60,000 nucleotides of DNA from Tubiluchus corallicola (GCA_030141605.1 JAQGDQ010000081.1:256001-316000), one strand, 5' to 3'; counted from the first letter of the stretch, positions 1 to 14,850 are shown. The notes: generated by a model from the sequence alone, not told the origin. Numbers and translations are program-made.

Positions 1-661
1 CTACGTTCAGATCATGCACTTGTTTGATTGTGTCCGCTTAGTACAAATCGTGTCTTGGTGTACTACATTATATGTGTAGTGCAAATACATTTAAAATGAA
101 ATAAAACGAATAGAAAATAAATTCAAAAAGGATATAGGCTACCAGCTACAGCTACCAAATGAATATATAATAAATTCAAAAAGGATTTAGGATTTCCAAC
201 TAAAGCTTCGGGGTTAGTTTCATTATACATGTTTTCACCGTTTCATCTTACAATATCATTGTCTTTTGCTCATTATCTCTCATTTTATATAACAGTGTAT
301 ATTATTAGTTTTTATCACCTCTATTTTTGCGCAGCTATTTTATTGTCGGTGAAGACTAGCACACGCGCTAATGTTTATTTTTCTAAAAACAGACGTAACA
401 ATTATGCATTACTTAACTTTTAAATTAATTTAACTTTTACCAATTGTCGTTTGTCATTGGATTTTATGTGCGTTAGTACAATTCACACACGCACGCACGC
501 ACGCACACACACATATATAAGCACTCAGCCAATGACAGCGAAACAATAAAGAAATCAAACTAGTTTGCATCTTGGTTTCCACCACAGAAATAAATCAGTG
601 ATAAAGATTTACTGTCAAGAAAAAAATATAGATGGACTTGGGTAGCTGAAATTCCCTTAAA
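1..661. other. Gene-free 5' edge of window
   Basis: No coding region could be supported. The only structured sequence is a CA/CG dinucleotide microsatellite at about 484-516. The rest is AT-rich with stops in all frames. Confidence 0.6.
484..516. repeat. (CA/CG)n microsatellite
   Basis: Alternating purine-pyrimidine tract of CACA and CGCA repeats running into TATATA. Nothing else is encoded here. Confidence 0.85.
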
Positions 662-826
662 ATGGGCGAACGCATTACAAGCGTACATAGCCGTTTGTTG
701 CAGGAGAACTAAAAGCAAAAATTGTTGAGTGCTGACACCAAATATGAGGAACTGTATCAGCTGTTGAAAGAATGCCTACACCCAGTTTGCTTTGAAAATG
801 GTCTACATTTAGAGATGTGCTGTAAG
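662..826 (+). pseudogene. Exon-like segment with one in-frame stop
   Basis: An ATG at 662, preceded by an in-frame TGA at 647, opens a 55-codon stretch that ends exactly at a consensus donor (AAG|GTAAGT, intron start 827). The frame is interrupted by a single TAA at 710-712. The peptide after the stop (SADTKYEELYQLLKECL and onward) has balanced, protein-like composition, but I do not recognise the family. It could be a decayed coding exon, a gene with a premature stop, or chance. No partner exon was found before the tubulin promoter. Confidence 0.2.
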
Positions 827-1176
827 GTAAGTTTTGACAATAGTGATATACTGAGTTCTTAGCGGTTACTTATCCATTTACGAACCAAGGTTGGTGATGT
901 TTAGCTTTCGTAGCCAAACAACACTGTAACCACCTATTATCTTCATCAATATTAATCGCGTAATTGCCAACTAATTGTTTTTTATGTATTTAATGCTCTA
1001 ATAAAATCCTCGCTACGTGATACAGCAGCTAAACACAACGAAGTTGGCTTCCTCGATTCACTTAAAGCACAGCCCGGTCCAAACAGTTTGCTAGCGTTTT
1101 GTGAATGTGACGCCGCTGTTTCAAGCGATTGGCTGATTTGCGGGCATCAGTTTCACGCCTTGGTTTTCAGCGGGAG

Positions 1177-1184
1177 TATAAAAA
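1177..1184 (+). promoter_or_regulatory. TATA box of the alpha-tubulin gene
   Basis: TATAAAAA lies about 145 bp upstream of the tubulin ATG. An inverted CCAAT element (GATTGGCTG) lies roughly 50 bp further upstream, near 1128. The spacing predicts transcription starting near 1205-1210 and a 5' UTR of about 115 nt. This TATA plus CCAAT layout is usual for strongly expressed tubulin genes. The start site itself is inferred. Confidence 0.6.
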
Positions 1185-1323
1185 CAGAAGTAGTTAAATG
1201 CAGCGTACACTTTGTACGAGGTTGTAGACGTGGCTCTATTGATATTCGTGACTTAGTTGTGAAGCGGTACAACGTTCTCAGACTTACCTTGGTAGTCGGT
1301 CTTTAGCTGTTTAAAAGTACAAC

Positions 1324-3787
<2,464 letters not shown>

Positions 3788-3895
3788 ATCCGCATAATAT
3801 CTACATTTCTGAATTACTGTTGTTTACTGCATTTACTGTAACATGACGAATTTTTTTTGCTATGAAACAAAGCCACTAACATACTTACATAATTC

Positions 3896-3901
3896 AATAA
3901 A
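3896..3901 (+). terminator. Alpha-tubulin polyadenylation signal
   Basis: AATAAA lies 109 bp after the tubulin stop codon and is followed by an ATT-repeat and T-rich tract. It is the first canonical signal downstream, so the 3' UTR is inferred to be about 130 nt. Confidence 0.7.
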
Positions 3902-5744
3902 TTATTATTATTATTTTATTTGTTCAGCTGCTTTCGTTTTCTAGTAAGTCACTGTAGTAGTTGTTCAGCTGTGGAACATGACGATGGGGAGGGGAACGAG
4001 TTAAAAACTAGAGGGAAGAGTAAAGGCACTAACTGGAAGGCAAAAATTCCATTCTTTGGCAACTGTAGTTGTCTTAGAGAGAGATTTTATTACACAAAAT
4101 CAGGGAGCCTTTGCTTTGTCTTGAAACAGTTGGGCAACCTAACAGCTTTACAGCTGAGTTTGTTCACCTGGGACACAAATTTCCAGATGCTGCTGCTCTT
4201 TTTAGCTTGTGTGAATTAGTATTTTTCCACTCGCCATGTGTGAAGCGCTAGTATAGATATACTGTAAGGCTGGTTGCGCAGCTTTTCAAAACGTGACACT
4301 TTTTTTGAGTTTGCAAGTAAAAAAGAATAGGGTGAATCCTGAGGTACTGTAGCCCTGTTGCATACTTTAGGAACTAATCTTACATTTAAGAATGTGTGAC
4401 ATTTTAACTGCTTTTTTATTTCAGTAGCTGATACTCTAAGGAGCACAAAGCAAAACAAAGTTAAAATTTAACAAACTGTATTGTATTATACTGTATATAA
4501 AGATCACTTTGCATCCCAACTCCAGATTGATATTTACATTTATACATACGATGCCATTCACAGTAATGGAAGGGAGTACTTATGGTGTAAGTAATAACAA
4601 TTTTTAAATAATCAAAGGGTTAAATATCAATTAAATTAGTGTGTACAATTAAATTAGTAAGTGTCATTTTGAGCAACTGGGTTTAGTATTTACAAAAAAT
4701 GTATAGTACTTGCACTCAGAATTAGCATTAACGATATCATTAGCAAAACTAGTATGACTAAGTCGGCCTAACAAAAATTGAGTGTTATGCCATACTGTAC
4801 TCAGTTTCATTAAAATGCACAGCAAAATTGTCATGTATGATATATGAAAATAATTTTGATATATAGTTTTTAATATTCCACAATTCAGTGTGACTCTGGT
4901 CCAGTTGTTTTTACAAAGTTTTTGTTCTGCAGCTAACTTTAATGTTTAAAGAAACACATTGCAAAAATTTTACAAGGAATTTTTCATTTCTATTTCATTT
5001 GAATACATGATGCTATTATTCTATTACACCATATACAATGCTGGAGGAGTGATGTGATGCTATGAGAGCCTGTAGCATAGAAAAGTACAGCTGTTTTTTG
5101 CCATGCGAGAATTTCAGCTTACTGTACTTAAAACAAGCAGCTAGACACAACACTAGTAAGCATTTCCTTTCAGATTTCGCGCGCAACGGAAGTTCACAGT
5201 GTGAGCAGGTAACGTGTCCAACCATTTCATACGGGTTGCTAACGTGTTGCAAGATTACAGTTGATTAAATAACTATGGAAGTTTTTGCTGAATCAATCAA
5301 AGTGGTTTATTTATGATATTGCAGCAATGATCAGGCTGAAATAACAACAACAAAATAATTACATATAATACTGCCATACCGCATACAGCGTAAGTACAAA
5401 TATAAATGTTTCGAATTATACTAATTTAAGAATTGTTCCTTTAATCACAAAAGTATAACTGCAAATAATATACCGTTCTCAATGTTAAACATCTGCTTGA
5501 CACTACATGGAGTTCTTACTGTTAAATGTGTTAAAAATTGCCTCCTGGCAAACAGCAATACGGGTGCTCTTCATAAGCTGAAATCTTCGAGATCCTCTAC
5601 TGATCAGGACTATAAAACCCAGAAAATCCGAAAATATGAATATGTGACCATCAGAACATTTAGCATTTAAAAAAAATCAATACAATTAAGTTCCAAGTAA
5701 CAGGATGCTATAAGAATGAGCTAGCGGGTGCAATTAAAGTAACT
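3902..5744. other. Intergenic spacer between convergent tubulin and OGG1
   Basis: Open frames here are short, mostly lack an ATG, and resemble no family I know. The only repeat noticed is an ATT run at its left edge. The spacer probably contains the 3' UTR of OGG1, whose nearest canonical minus-strand AATAAA I saw is far downstream, near 5307-5312. Confidence 0.5.
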
Positions 5745-5999
5745 GAAGCAGGTTCTAAAGTTATGGGTAGCAAGCACATAGAAAGCGTTTAGTCTAGTGT
5801 TTAAAATCAAAACACAAGGAACACACAGTTTTAAAGGAAGCACATAATTGTTATTTCGCAGTTAAAATTAAACACAAAATCTTTTTCAGTAAGTTCTGAA
5901 ATCTCAAAACATAATAAAAATGTGTATATTACTGAAATGTAAAATGCAAACAAAATGAAGGAGTTTTGGTGCTGTTGAAAAGGCACCAATTTTGAGTGC
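5745..5999. mobile_element. Diverged copy of the hAT-type MITE found at 35881
   Basis: This stretch matches much of 35891-36126 in the same orientation. The shared landmarks are CAGGTTCTAAA, TGTTTAAAATCAAAACA, CTCAAAACATAATAAAAA, ATGCAAACAAAATGAA and GAGTTTTGG. The last is followed by a short hairpin that reads GGTGCTGTTG...AGGCACC here and GGCGCAGTTG...GACGCC in the other copy. The terminal inverted repeats seen in the 35881 copy are not recognisable here, so this copy is older or truncated. Confidence 0.7.
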
Positions 6000-6135
6000 T
6001 TAAATATAAGCAGTGTGCATAACTGCTAGTGGTGTAATACCTTATATAATAACTTAACCATGGCATGTTAGAAAATACCTGCTTTATATGAAAGAATATG
6101 TATTTTCTGAGTGGGAAAAAGAATTGCTACTGTTT

Positions 6136-6175
6136 ACATGCATGCATACACACATACATACATACATATATATTA
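6136..6175. repeat. (CATA)n microsatellite
   Basis: CATG/CATA tetranucleotide repeats running into TATATA, just downstream of the OGG1 stop codon on the minus strand. Confidence 0.8.
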
Positions 6176-6230
6176 GGATTCTTACCTGAAACAACTTTTA
6201 TGCGACTAAGTTTGGAAAACCACATGTTAG

Positions 6231-9200
6231 CTAGCTAGAATGTTGGGTCTTTCTCTTTTTTTTCACTTGTGGAAATTCTTCAAATTTCTTCAAATCACCA
6301 CTGAATAAAACCTAGAAAATTTTTTAATCAGACACATGAATCCTCACAATTTTACACACCAGGAGCAAGAATGTACTTGTACTTTAATTCTCAAACATGA
6401 ATTTCTGGTTTTATTATGAATTAAAAAACAGAATCTGTGTAGCTGGTTGCTGCACACTATTTTTAGCAAAAAAGGTGTAGAAACAAAACTTCGTAGTGAG
6501 TCTTTTCAATCAGTTTTCAACACCAAAAGCATCCATTCCTACGACATTTTCACTCTATGCTGTACAAACTAATAAAAAAGCAAGTAACCCATTAAGAATA
6601 TAACACAGTAAGGTTACTCACAAACTACAGCTATAAAAATGCTTATACTCACTGAATGAGCCCATCCTGCATACTCTCCAAAGAGTTCTCTAAAAAAATC
6701 TCCTGAAACAAGTATTTACGTTTTAATGTTTTCTTATATAACGTTTTTTTATAACCATGAATGAAAATTTCATCAAACTAGTACATAACTTTTTTGATCA
6801 TTTGCAATCTTTCGATTTTCTGTCAGTTGACTTAACAGTATTAAGTGTATGTAATTGTGCAATATGATATTCTCGTAGGAAACTGAGAGAATATGAGCTT
6901 AGTCATTACAAGCATGTTAATGTAAAATGCTAACTAAATGTATGTAGTATATTCAGCTGAAAGACCCAATGGTGAAACACGCTACTGGCATTGCATTTAG
7001 AAAACTGTGTTTTAATCATTTAATAAATTGTTGGAAACAACTTTTTTTGGTTAGATAGAACTCATTAAAGGAAACCACACCACAACTTAAATTATAGCTC
7101 AAGACAGTCACCCAACAAAATATCGAAAGGGAATTTACTATTTTTTCAAGAATAGCTTACGTGAAAGAATTATTACTGCAGAAATGAAAGTTCACATACG
7201 TGCGGCTAGTTTTTGGTTGTTACAAGCATTTCAACACTTGCTAGTTAAATGAGCACTAGCACCTGCATCTTGGAAAGACATTACACAAAAAACGAGTGCT
7301 GTGTCTAGAGTTGTTCATTTACGAAGAAGTGCACACGTTCAAAAGCACGTGTGAGTACAGCATAAAACTTGAAATTTGACTTTCGTAGAATACCTGAGCT
7401 ATTAAACATTACGTTCAGTTGTGATGTCATCACTAGTTGGGCGCAGCCACCAATAATTAAGTTTTTAACTTTTATTTAAATATAAAAAATGCTTTGGCAT
7501 TATTATAGGTGTTTAAATGTATACTTATAACTGTACTTCAAAATGGGGTAGCATATGAAAAATCATCCTGTTTTCCTTTAACCAATTAATTTGTGTTATA
7601 GTAAGGATGATAATTCAGAGCTGGCCTAGTTGCACTAGCTACGTCTGTCACAAATCCCTATTTGATTTTGTCATACAATTCAGCACACTGCCAGAATCCA
7701 GCATTCTGAATCAATGGCAGGGCCTACTCGTTATGGATGGTTGAGATAAGACCAGAACCTCGTTCGTTATCAAGGCTGTGCCGCTGAGATGATACGTTCA
7801 ATCAGCAGAGGTAACCAAGTTATCTTAAGATGTTCAAGTACCCTCTTCCAGACAGACACGTGCTGCATGACAGGTGAAACTGACCAGAAAGAATAAATAA
7901 CACAGTGTGTACCCATTGATTTACGAACGAAACCTGGCATTGCCCAACTGTCGTGACTATACAGAAATCACTCAGCAATTCGCTTTACCTCAACTACTTA
8001 CCAATCTGTTTATAAACTTTGTCATTTATAGACTTCACTTGTTTTAAATTTGGCATATAGTCTCTTGCTGCAATCTGCCACATATGCGTATCTACGGGAA
8101 TGGCTGAATGTTTGTCTAAGGACATCAAACACACACAGTCAGCAACCTGAATATTAATGAGTTACAAATTAACAGTTTGTTGAAAAAAACTGAAAGCCAC
8201 TGAGAACAACAATTAGACGCATTTTCAACAGCAAAAACATTTTAGTGAAGAAAATGCGGTGGATCCTCATTACATCTACCATGCACAGTTCATGAGAAAT
8301 ACAAAAATTTTTGTTGAACATTAGGAAAAGTTCTACACTTCTGACTGACTAAAATGCAAGACATAATTTTGCAATGTAATGGCTACACAAGTATTTATTG
8401 CCCATTTCTTCTAAACAGCTATGGTATAACAGCCCAAACTATTTTTGATTGGTTAATTGTTATTTAATACAGTTAAGTATACTTGGGTTTCACAGCATTG
8501 ATGGTCAAGTATAACAGTAATTCAGGTATGTCATTCGTTAAAATATGGCATTGTCTAATGTACTGATGCAGCTGTACAAGTATAGTGAAGCTGTTGCAGT
8601 TAAGACATAAGTTCAAACATATTCTGTGACCACAGTGTTAAACAAAAGTGCAAAATTATTATTGGATCTCATAAGTTGCTTTTTCATCCAATGCAAGTTT
8701 TATACCAAATTTGTAGTCCTCATACCCATTGCTTTCGGTACACAGGACAGCGCATGTAGTATAAAACCTGTACATTGCTCAGAGTCAGCCTATATGTGAT
8801 ACAGTTCAGCCAAAATATATATTTCTAAAATTACACCTATACTCTTACTTTGGCCCCAACTCCCATTAATTTGACTAACTCAGCATGAGCAACTTCGTAA
8901 GAAGCCAACCTGAGTGAATGAAGCCAGTTTTCATCTCGATTCTCCATGATATATTGAGCAGTAGAATTTATGTACTTAGCTCTGAAAATAAAAACCAAAG
9001 TTACCACTTTGGTTTATAAAGCCAAAAGCTGTTTCAAAACCATTCTTTCAAATCCACGCTTAATTAATGAAATTCATGCTTGTCAAATGAAGAATATCAT
9101 AATATTAGCTCTCTAATTTAAGAAATACAATCTGGTTTCATTGTCCAAACTGATAAAATAAACTTTTAAATCAGCTCAGAAATTTAAACACTGAAAAAAA

Positions 9201-12200
9201 GTTGTTGATTTTGTTGTTTACTTAGAATTTTTAAGGGTGCGATGGCGGCAACACCAAAAAATAATATAAACTAGTACTACAACTTTAATAAAAATCTAAC
9301 TTTTATACTACCAATTCAAGAATAAAATATGTAGCTTTACCTGTAGCCAAATCCTAATATCCTCAATTCTTCTTCTACTCCAGGTTTTGCTAGTGCTTCA
9401 ATGGTAGGAAATGAGTAATAATTGTTCCCATCTAAGTTTATTAACAGTTCACCAAAGCGTGCGCACATTCGTTCAACCATGCCACAAATACGCGAGATAT
9501 TGTTGTTTGATGAGCATATGAATGAAAAGAGGTTTTCAACAGGGTCCTGTCGGAGGATACGAATGCCTGGTAGTCTGGATGCCACAATTTTAAAATTTTC
9601 ATCTGCTTCACACCAACTAGCATAAAGACTTTCTAAATTGACATCCAGTTGAAAGTAGTCTTTCAAGATGTTACCATACTTCTTAGACTCGGTATCATCA
9701 GTTCTGGAAACGTCCTTACTGGAATCCGTAGTATCCAGATAACTAACATGTGCTGTTGCCATTGCGGTTTCATTCTGTCCATTAGGTGACGTTTTTTTTG
9801 AAGTTCTTCTGTGCTTGGTTTTCTATAATTAATAAACTAACAGATGAAATTTTCTGCAACATTTTTCACATCGAAATTTTCAATCTGACGTAAATGTTGT
9901 TCCACTATTTTTGATGCCATATCACCAATCTTGAAACATACTTTCACCTTAATAACTTAATGAGTAACGACCAATGAGTAAAACTGATTCCATGATGTTG
10001 CTTAATATTTTGGGCTTGTATCACTATAAAATCTTAAATGTAGGAACAAAAAATAAACGTGTGAATTAAGGCAAGGTCACAGCTGAAAACTTAACATTGA
10101 CATTGTTTGCAAAACTAAATCATTTGCCTTGAACATATTCACATAAAGAAAATGGTTGGCATCTCAAAACTGAAAAAGAAGCACGATTTTGACATTATTA
10201 TCAAATTTTAATGTTAAAACTCATCCCAGTGAAAAAACTCTTAGCAATTGTAATTAAGTCATCGACAAACTCTTGCACAGCTTGTCCCATACGCGTGTGG
10301 TAAAGGTTCACATTCTAACAGACCAACCTTTCATTGTTGATTTAAAGATTCACATATAGACCGAACTTTTATTACGTTGGTTTACCTTGGAAACAAAATT
10401 AATAGCATTCAATTCTGATTCTTGCTTGGCTGCACAAGGTACCTCTAAGACCTTATACAGAATATAATTATCCTTCTGTGATAGAAGAAACACTCTTTTA
10501 CCTAGCACACCTATCCATTCACCTGGCGTTCGTTCTATCCACCTGAAAATTAAAAGTGTGTCACATATAGCTATCACATGTCTATATCATCATGGTTTAA
10601 TTCATTGAAAATCAGAAATTCAGAGAATTGAAGTAGTTGCCATTCTCTAACACTCTTAAATTTAGACAAAAAATAAGCGTACTTAGCAACATAAGACTTA
10701 TTCGCTGTTGAAGGACAAACAAATTTTTTAGCAACAATTCAGAGATTCAGAGAATTGAAGTAGTCGCCATTCTCTAACACTCTTAAATTTAGACAAAAAA
10801 TAAGCGTACTTAGCAACATAAGACTTATTCGCTGTTGAAGGACAAACAAATTTTTTAGCAACAAGAGTTGATGATGATATAAATAATAATGATGTCAAAT
10901 ATGCTTACAACCTATAATGAGCCACTTGTTAAATTTAAAAGTTAGGTTATCTTCCAATGTGGGTAAACAGCAGTGCTGGAATAACAGAATGAATAAAAAG
11001 GTTGATACCTGTAACTAATGTTTTGTGTGCGACTGCACTTAGATTTAACTAAATGAACAATAGTCATTTCAATGAACTATATCTTAAAAATCATCTAGAT
11101 AAGTCAAGATAATGAAGAAACAGAAGCATGAAGGATAAATCAGCCAGCTGCAAAATAAAGTTCTGCTAAAGTGCATTAGTAATATAGGCATTACGCCTCT
11201 TCAAATGATGTTATCAAGCTACTAGTACCAACTTTAGAAGCAACTCTTTCATAAGTTATTATAATTAGGTTAAATTATGCTCATATTGAATTTTAAGATG
11301 AAAGGCAAAGGTAGTATCAAAAGTTAGATACCATTAAGAATATTGACTTAGTTTCACTGAGTGAAAGCGACTATCTTTAATTAGTCCTTACATGTTTGGC
11401 TATTTTATACTTTTCCATTTATTAAAAGCTAGCCATTTATTAAGCATGAATATAACAAATAAAAATAATTCCATTTAGACACGGACAACAACAACAACAA
11501 TAAATGCTTATTGAGATATGTTTGTTGACTACGCAAAGTTACGGAGATGATTGTGGTGGGAAGGGAAGATAAGATGCTGAGCCATAGTAAGTAAGCAAAA
11601 TAAGCAAATAATTTGTTTGTCTCTAAATTTTACAAAATAACATAAACAAAAGCGAAAAACTAAAATAAAGATGGAAAAGAGACGGGGCAAAAAGACTGAG
11701 GGTCACCAAGTCAGCCAACCCTATCTAAACTGAAGAAAATTAAGTGACCTGTCAAGAAGGATATGTACAAATGAAAATAATCAGCAACTTAACAAAAAAA
11801 TGAGGCAACAAATGAATTTAAATTTAGAAACAATAAATTTAACAGAAAATTTCAATTAAAATCAATAGACTAAGTCCAATTCAACAAAAACAAAACTAAA
11901 AATTACATATAAATCAAGAAACTCAATCCAACATAAGAACCAAAGAAAAAAGAATAAAGCAATGTCAAACCAGGAGAATTGTAAATCATCACCAGGTCAT
12001 GCACCACTTTACAAATTTAAAGGAAATTATGTGACCTAACAAGTACAGACAAAGAAATCATAATCAACATTTTAAAAAGAAAAAAATAAAGATGATAACT
12101 AGGGAGAAATTAACATGAATTCAAATATTAATTAGCCTTGGGCTAATTATGGACTATATGGACTGAGCCATAGCAGAGTCCATTGTCATTTTTTGGGTAA

Positions 12201-12901
12201 GAAAAACATGAAGGTTATTTTGTAAATTGTAAAAACAACATAAATTTAACTACAGTCATGTCAATATGTTTTAGTAAATTCTTTATACAGTTTAGCACTG
12301 TACAAGCCAGTATGCGACACTCAAAAGTCAGAACAGCAAAGTTTCATTTAATCCAGAAGATTGTGTGCTGGGACCCTGATCTTATTATTAACAAGGCTAA
12401 TCTTCTAAGACGAGCAATAGAGCCAGCGGAAGTGTCTTAGACATGTCTGGATGTTATTAAGGGATAAAGAGCTGGACAGCATGACTGAGAGAAATTCCAC
12501 AAAAAAGTTTTCCTGGCAGTCAACTATTCATTACTCAGTGGTAATTAGCTTTGCTTCCTAAGATAAGCTGCTTGCCTTTCTTGCATCAAGTGATCAATTA
12601 ATTTAGTAATTAAATTGCAGAATTATATATAGATGTTAAAGACCCTTCAAAAAATTAAGTTTAATTTTCAGTGCATTATCATCACTGTATTTTTGGTACT
12701 TTTAACAGTCTGGAGAATACAATTTACTAAACAATGACCACCACTTTTATCAACAAATCATTTCCCAGTTCTGCATACTACTAATACTTAGAACACAAAG
12801 TACAAACGAGTCAAGCTGCCAACGTACCTGAATGACTGTCCACAACTAAAAACAACACGCAAGTTAAGTTGACTCTTAGTGACAAATAACTTGTGCCACA
12901 T
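6231..12901 (-). CDS. OGG1: 8-oxoguanine DNA glycosylase/AP lyase, seven exons, complete
   Basis: Bifunctional base-excision repair enzyme that removes 8-oxoG opposite C. Minus-strand exons are 12901-12828, 10542-10386, 9822-9341, 8981-8849, 8146-8002, 6702-6653 and 6311-6231. Every junction is GT-AG and the phases join, giving 373 residues. An in-frame TGA lies 21 nt before the ATG. Exon 1 ends in CGQSFR and exon 2 starts at W, the usual OGG1 N-domain junction. Exon 3 carries the RQDPVENLFSFICSSNNNI core. Exon 4 ends at GVGAK with catalytic Lys282, and exon 5 continues VADCVCLMSLDKHSAIPVD with catalytic Asp301. Exon 6 encodes GDFFRELFGEYAGW. The C-terminus has KKKRK, a likely nuclear signal. 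The linker before YFQLDV is roughly 30 residues longer than in the human protein. The N-terminus is short, with no evident mitochondrial presequence. Confidence 0.95.
10618..10864. repeat. Tandem duplication of 127 bp in OGG1 intron 1
   Basis: Two head-to-tail copies lie at 10618-10744 and 10745-10864. Over 120 aligned bases I see one substitution (AGTTGCC versus AGTCGCC). This is a recent local duplication 76 bp into the intron downstream of exon 1, upstream of exon 2 on the minus strand. No splice site is affected. Confidence 0.9.
12385..12530 (+). repeat. Dispersed repeat, copy 1 (related to 28050-28195)
   Basis: The core around TTCTAAGACGAGC...GAAGTGTCTTAG matches 28065-28107, and both copies end in GGCAGTCAA about 112-119 bp later. 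Translated, both give an L-L-R-x-A-x-E-P-x-E-V-S motif, with a stop in copy 2, so a decayed coding element is possible. I do not recognise the family. Confidence 0.5.
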
Positions 12902-13400
12902 AGTGAACCAGGTTAGAAATCAATTGCTCCAATATCTGAAACACGATAACAAGAATATATGCAGGACTTCGGCAATCAGCATATCGTGAATATACCTGAT
13001 CCCTCACAAGACTGGTGAGCAAATATAAAAACTACCTCTTTGCAAGGTCAAAAACGAGTATTTTATTCAACTTGAAAATACCACTAACTTGAAAACAGCC
13101 TCAATGAATAAGTCATAGATAATCCTTAATGAACCAGTGAGGGTGATGTATAAAAACAAGAGAAAATTGGAAGGTGATCACAACAGGGAGTACATCGTCG
13201 TCCATCCATCAAGCGCTTAAATCCCTTTTATCAGCGTAACAGGTAAAGTGTGGTAAGTTTGACACATCTTCCTAATTTCATTCTATTGCAGGACCAAAGT
13301 GCAAAATCTCAATAGACTTTTACAAAATTTTGATCTTTATTAATCTACTTAATAAATTTTAGTCTTCCCGCAAAAAATTTCCTTTTATCAGATAGCCTTA
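12902..13400. other. Upstream flank of OGG1
   Basis: Presumed OGG1 promoter side (minus strand). No TATA box, repeat or reading frame could be supported. Confidence 0.4.
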
Positions 13401-13401
13401 T

Positions 13402-13527
13402 CACTTTTTAAAAAGTGTCAAAGTATCAATGTTGCCCCAAGGGTGGTGGTAACATTGGCAGTGCATAATTTTTGATTATTCAATACTGTTACCCCCAAAA
13501 TGGGAACATTGACACTTTTTAAAAAAT
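13402..13527. repeat. Imperfect inverted repeat (foldback) beside the pogo relic
   Basis: The left arm, about 13402-13456, contains TTTTTAAAAAGTGTCAA and GGTAACATTG. The right arm, about 13480-13527, reads as the reverse complement TTTTTTAAAAAGTGTCAATG and GGGGGTAACAGTATTG. About 23 bp separate the arms. The foldback abuts the decayed 3' part of the transposase reading, so it may be one end of that element or a separate foldback insertion. Confidence 0.55.
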
Positions 13528-13559
13528 GAATAGTCAAAGTCAGAAAAATTGAATAGTAC

Positions 13560-14850
13560 TCTCATGCTGACTGGAATAGGATACTGATTTTCTGTTGGAC
13601 ATCATATTCATGGTACTTCAGTTGGTCCACTTCCAGTGATGGCCACTACATATCATCACACTGACAATTGCACAACACTGAATGCGGTTAATTGTCTCAG
13701 CGACTCCTGGGAGTCATAACAAACCTTCACAAAGTTACCAATTTTGAGATCACTGATTTTCACAAATGCCTCATCTTGATCATAATCATTTTCATTATCA
13801 CTGTCAGAGTCAGAGCTTTGAATGGTCCAGGTATAGTACTGGAAGATGCAGGTGTGGCATTGAAAGGTCCAGGTGCAGTGTTAGTTTCATACTCTTCTGG
13901 TTGTTGCTCATGTGCAAGTAGTTCGTTGGTTGCTAGCTTATCAGGAGTAATTTGCATACTATCTAGTAGATAAATAAAAGTTGGCAAATCCATTTACAGC
14001 ATTGGTTTGATTTGTGAGACAATTTATCCAAACATCTTTGAGCAATCTGGGGAATATCTTTGTCAAGATTTTTAAAATTGGAGTGTTTATAAGACTTTTT
14101 CAAAGTTTTGTTCCAATAAGATCTCACACTATTGAAAAAGCCAACATCAAGTATCTGTAATATGCTACTAGTGTAAGCAGGAAGACACAGAATTTCCATA
14201 TTATTTGCAATAACCTGGTCAGTAACCTGTAGATTAATATGCGATTTGTGGCCATCTAATATAAGAAGTTTATGACTTTCAAAATCTCTTGTTTCAGCCA
14301 AGAAAATATTATGAAACCATTCCAAAAACTGTGGACCGTCCATCCAGCCAGATGGAGAACAGTTGTATTTGGTATTTTTTGACACATCCCTGACACCAAG
14401 ATTGACAGAGGTGTCCTTTAAAACTACGTAACAACTCAGGAATTTACCATTGGCAGAACAGCATGCATGTACAGTGAACATATTTTTTGCTGAAGTTCCA
14501 ACTGTCTTATGTGGGTTTTTAGTACTTTTTTTGCAAAGAATTTTTTGTGACTCAATGTCTTTTTGGAACCCAGTTTTATCACAATTGAATATATTTTGAG
14601 GCTTACGTTGTGGACCTAAACATTCAAAAATATTAGTAAGTTTATTGAAAAAGTCATGCATGACCTGTTTGTAGCAGGTATAGGTTCTATTCTCAGGCAG
14701 TGGTTGTCCTACTCGTCATAATAACACACTACTCCCTCGTTTCTCAAAACTGCATATCTATTTTATTCCAGGAGTTGAATCACTAAACCTTTCAGATACA
14801 TCTCTCTCTAAGTTTTTCAGATATTCTTCTACAATGCCTCTTACACACTT
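13560..14850 (-). mobile_element. Decayed pogo/Tigger-type DNA transposon
   Basis: The minus strand carries a transposase reading spread over several frames. Traces near 14840-14750 (for example EEYLKNLERDVSERF) precede the DDE core at 14661-13963. A frameshifted continuation follows, with NAVNGFA and then DSMQITPDKL. An acidic stretch DSDSDNENDYDQDEAF and a C-terminal ISDLKIGNFVKVCYDS, like the tail domain of related DDE_1 transposases, complete it. At least two frameshifts and several stops mean it is dead. Terminal inverted repeats were not identified with certainty. Confidence 0.8.
13963..14661 (-). pseudogene. DDE_1 transposase catalytic core (pogo/Tigger/CENP-B-like)
   Basis: A 232-codon open stretch covers the catalytic domain of the Tc1/mariner-pogo group. 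The three metal-binding Asp residues are visible: Asp28 in FNCDKTGF, Asp136 in LILDGHKSH and Asp172 in LQILDVGFF. The last two are separated by 35 residues. The usual QPLDVGVF is QILDVGFF here. The stretch lacks the N-terminal DNA-binding region and ends by frameshift, after which the family's conserved NAVNGF-type segment continues in another frame. The enzyme would have cut and pasted the element. In this state it is a fragment. Confidence 0.88.

Noticed and set aside
3920-4219. 99-codon frame downstream of tubulin as a gene
   Set aside because: No domain, no splice context and it lies in the tubulin 3' flank.
7435-7455. Third hAT MITE terminus (GGGCGCAGCCACC)
   Set aside because: Only about ten bases match and no interior homology follows.
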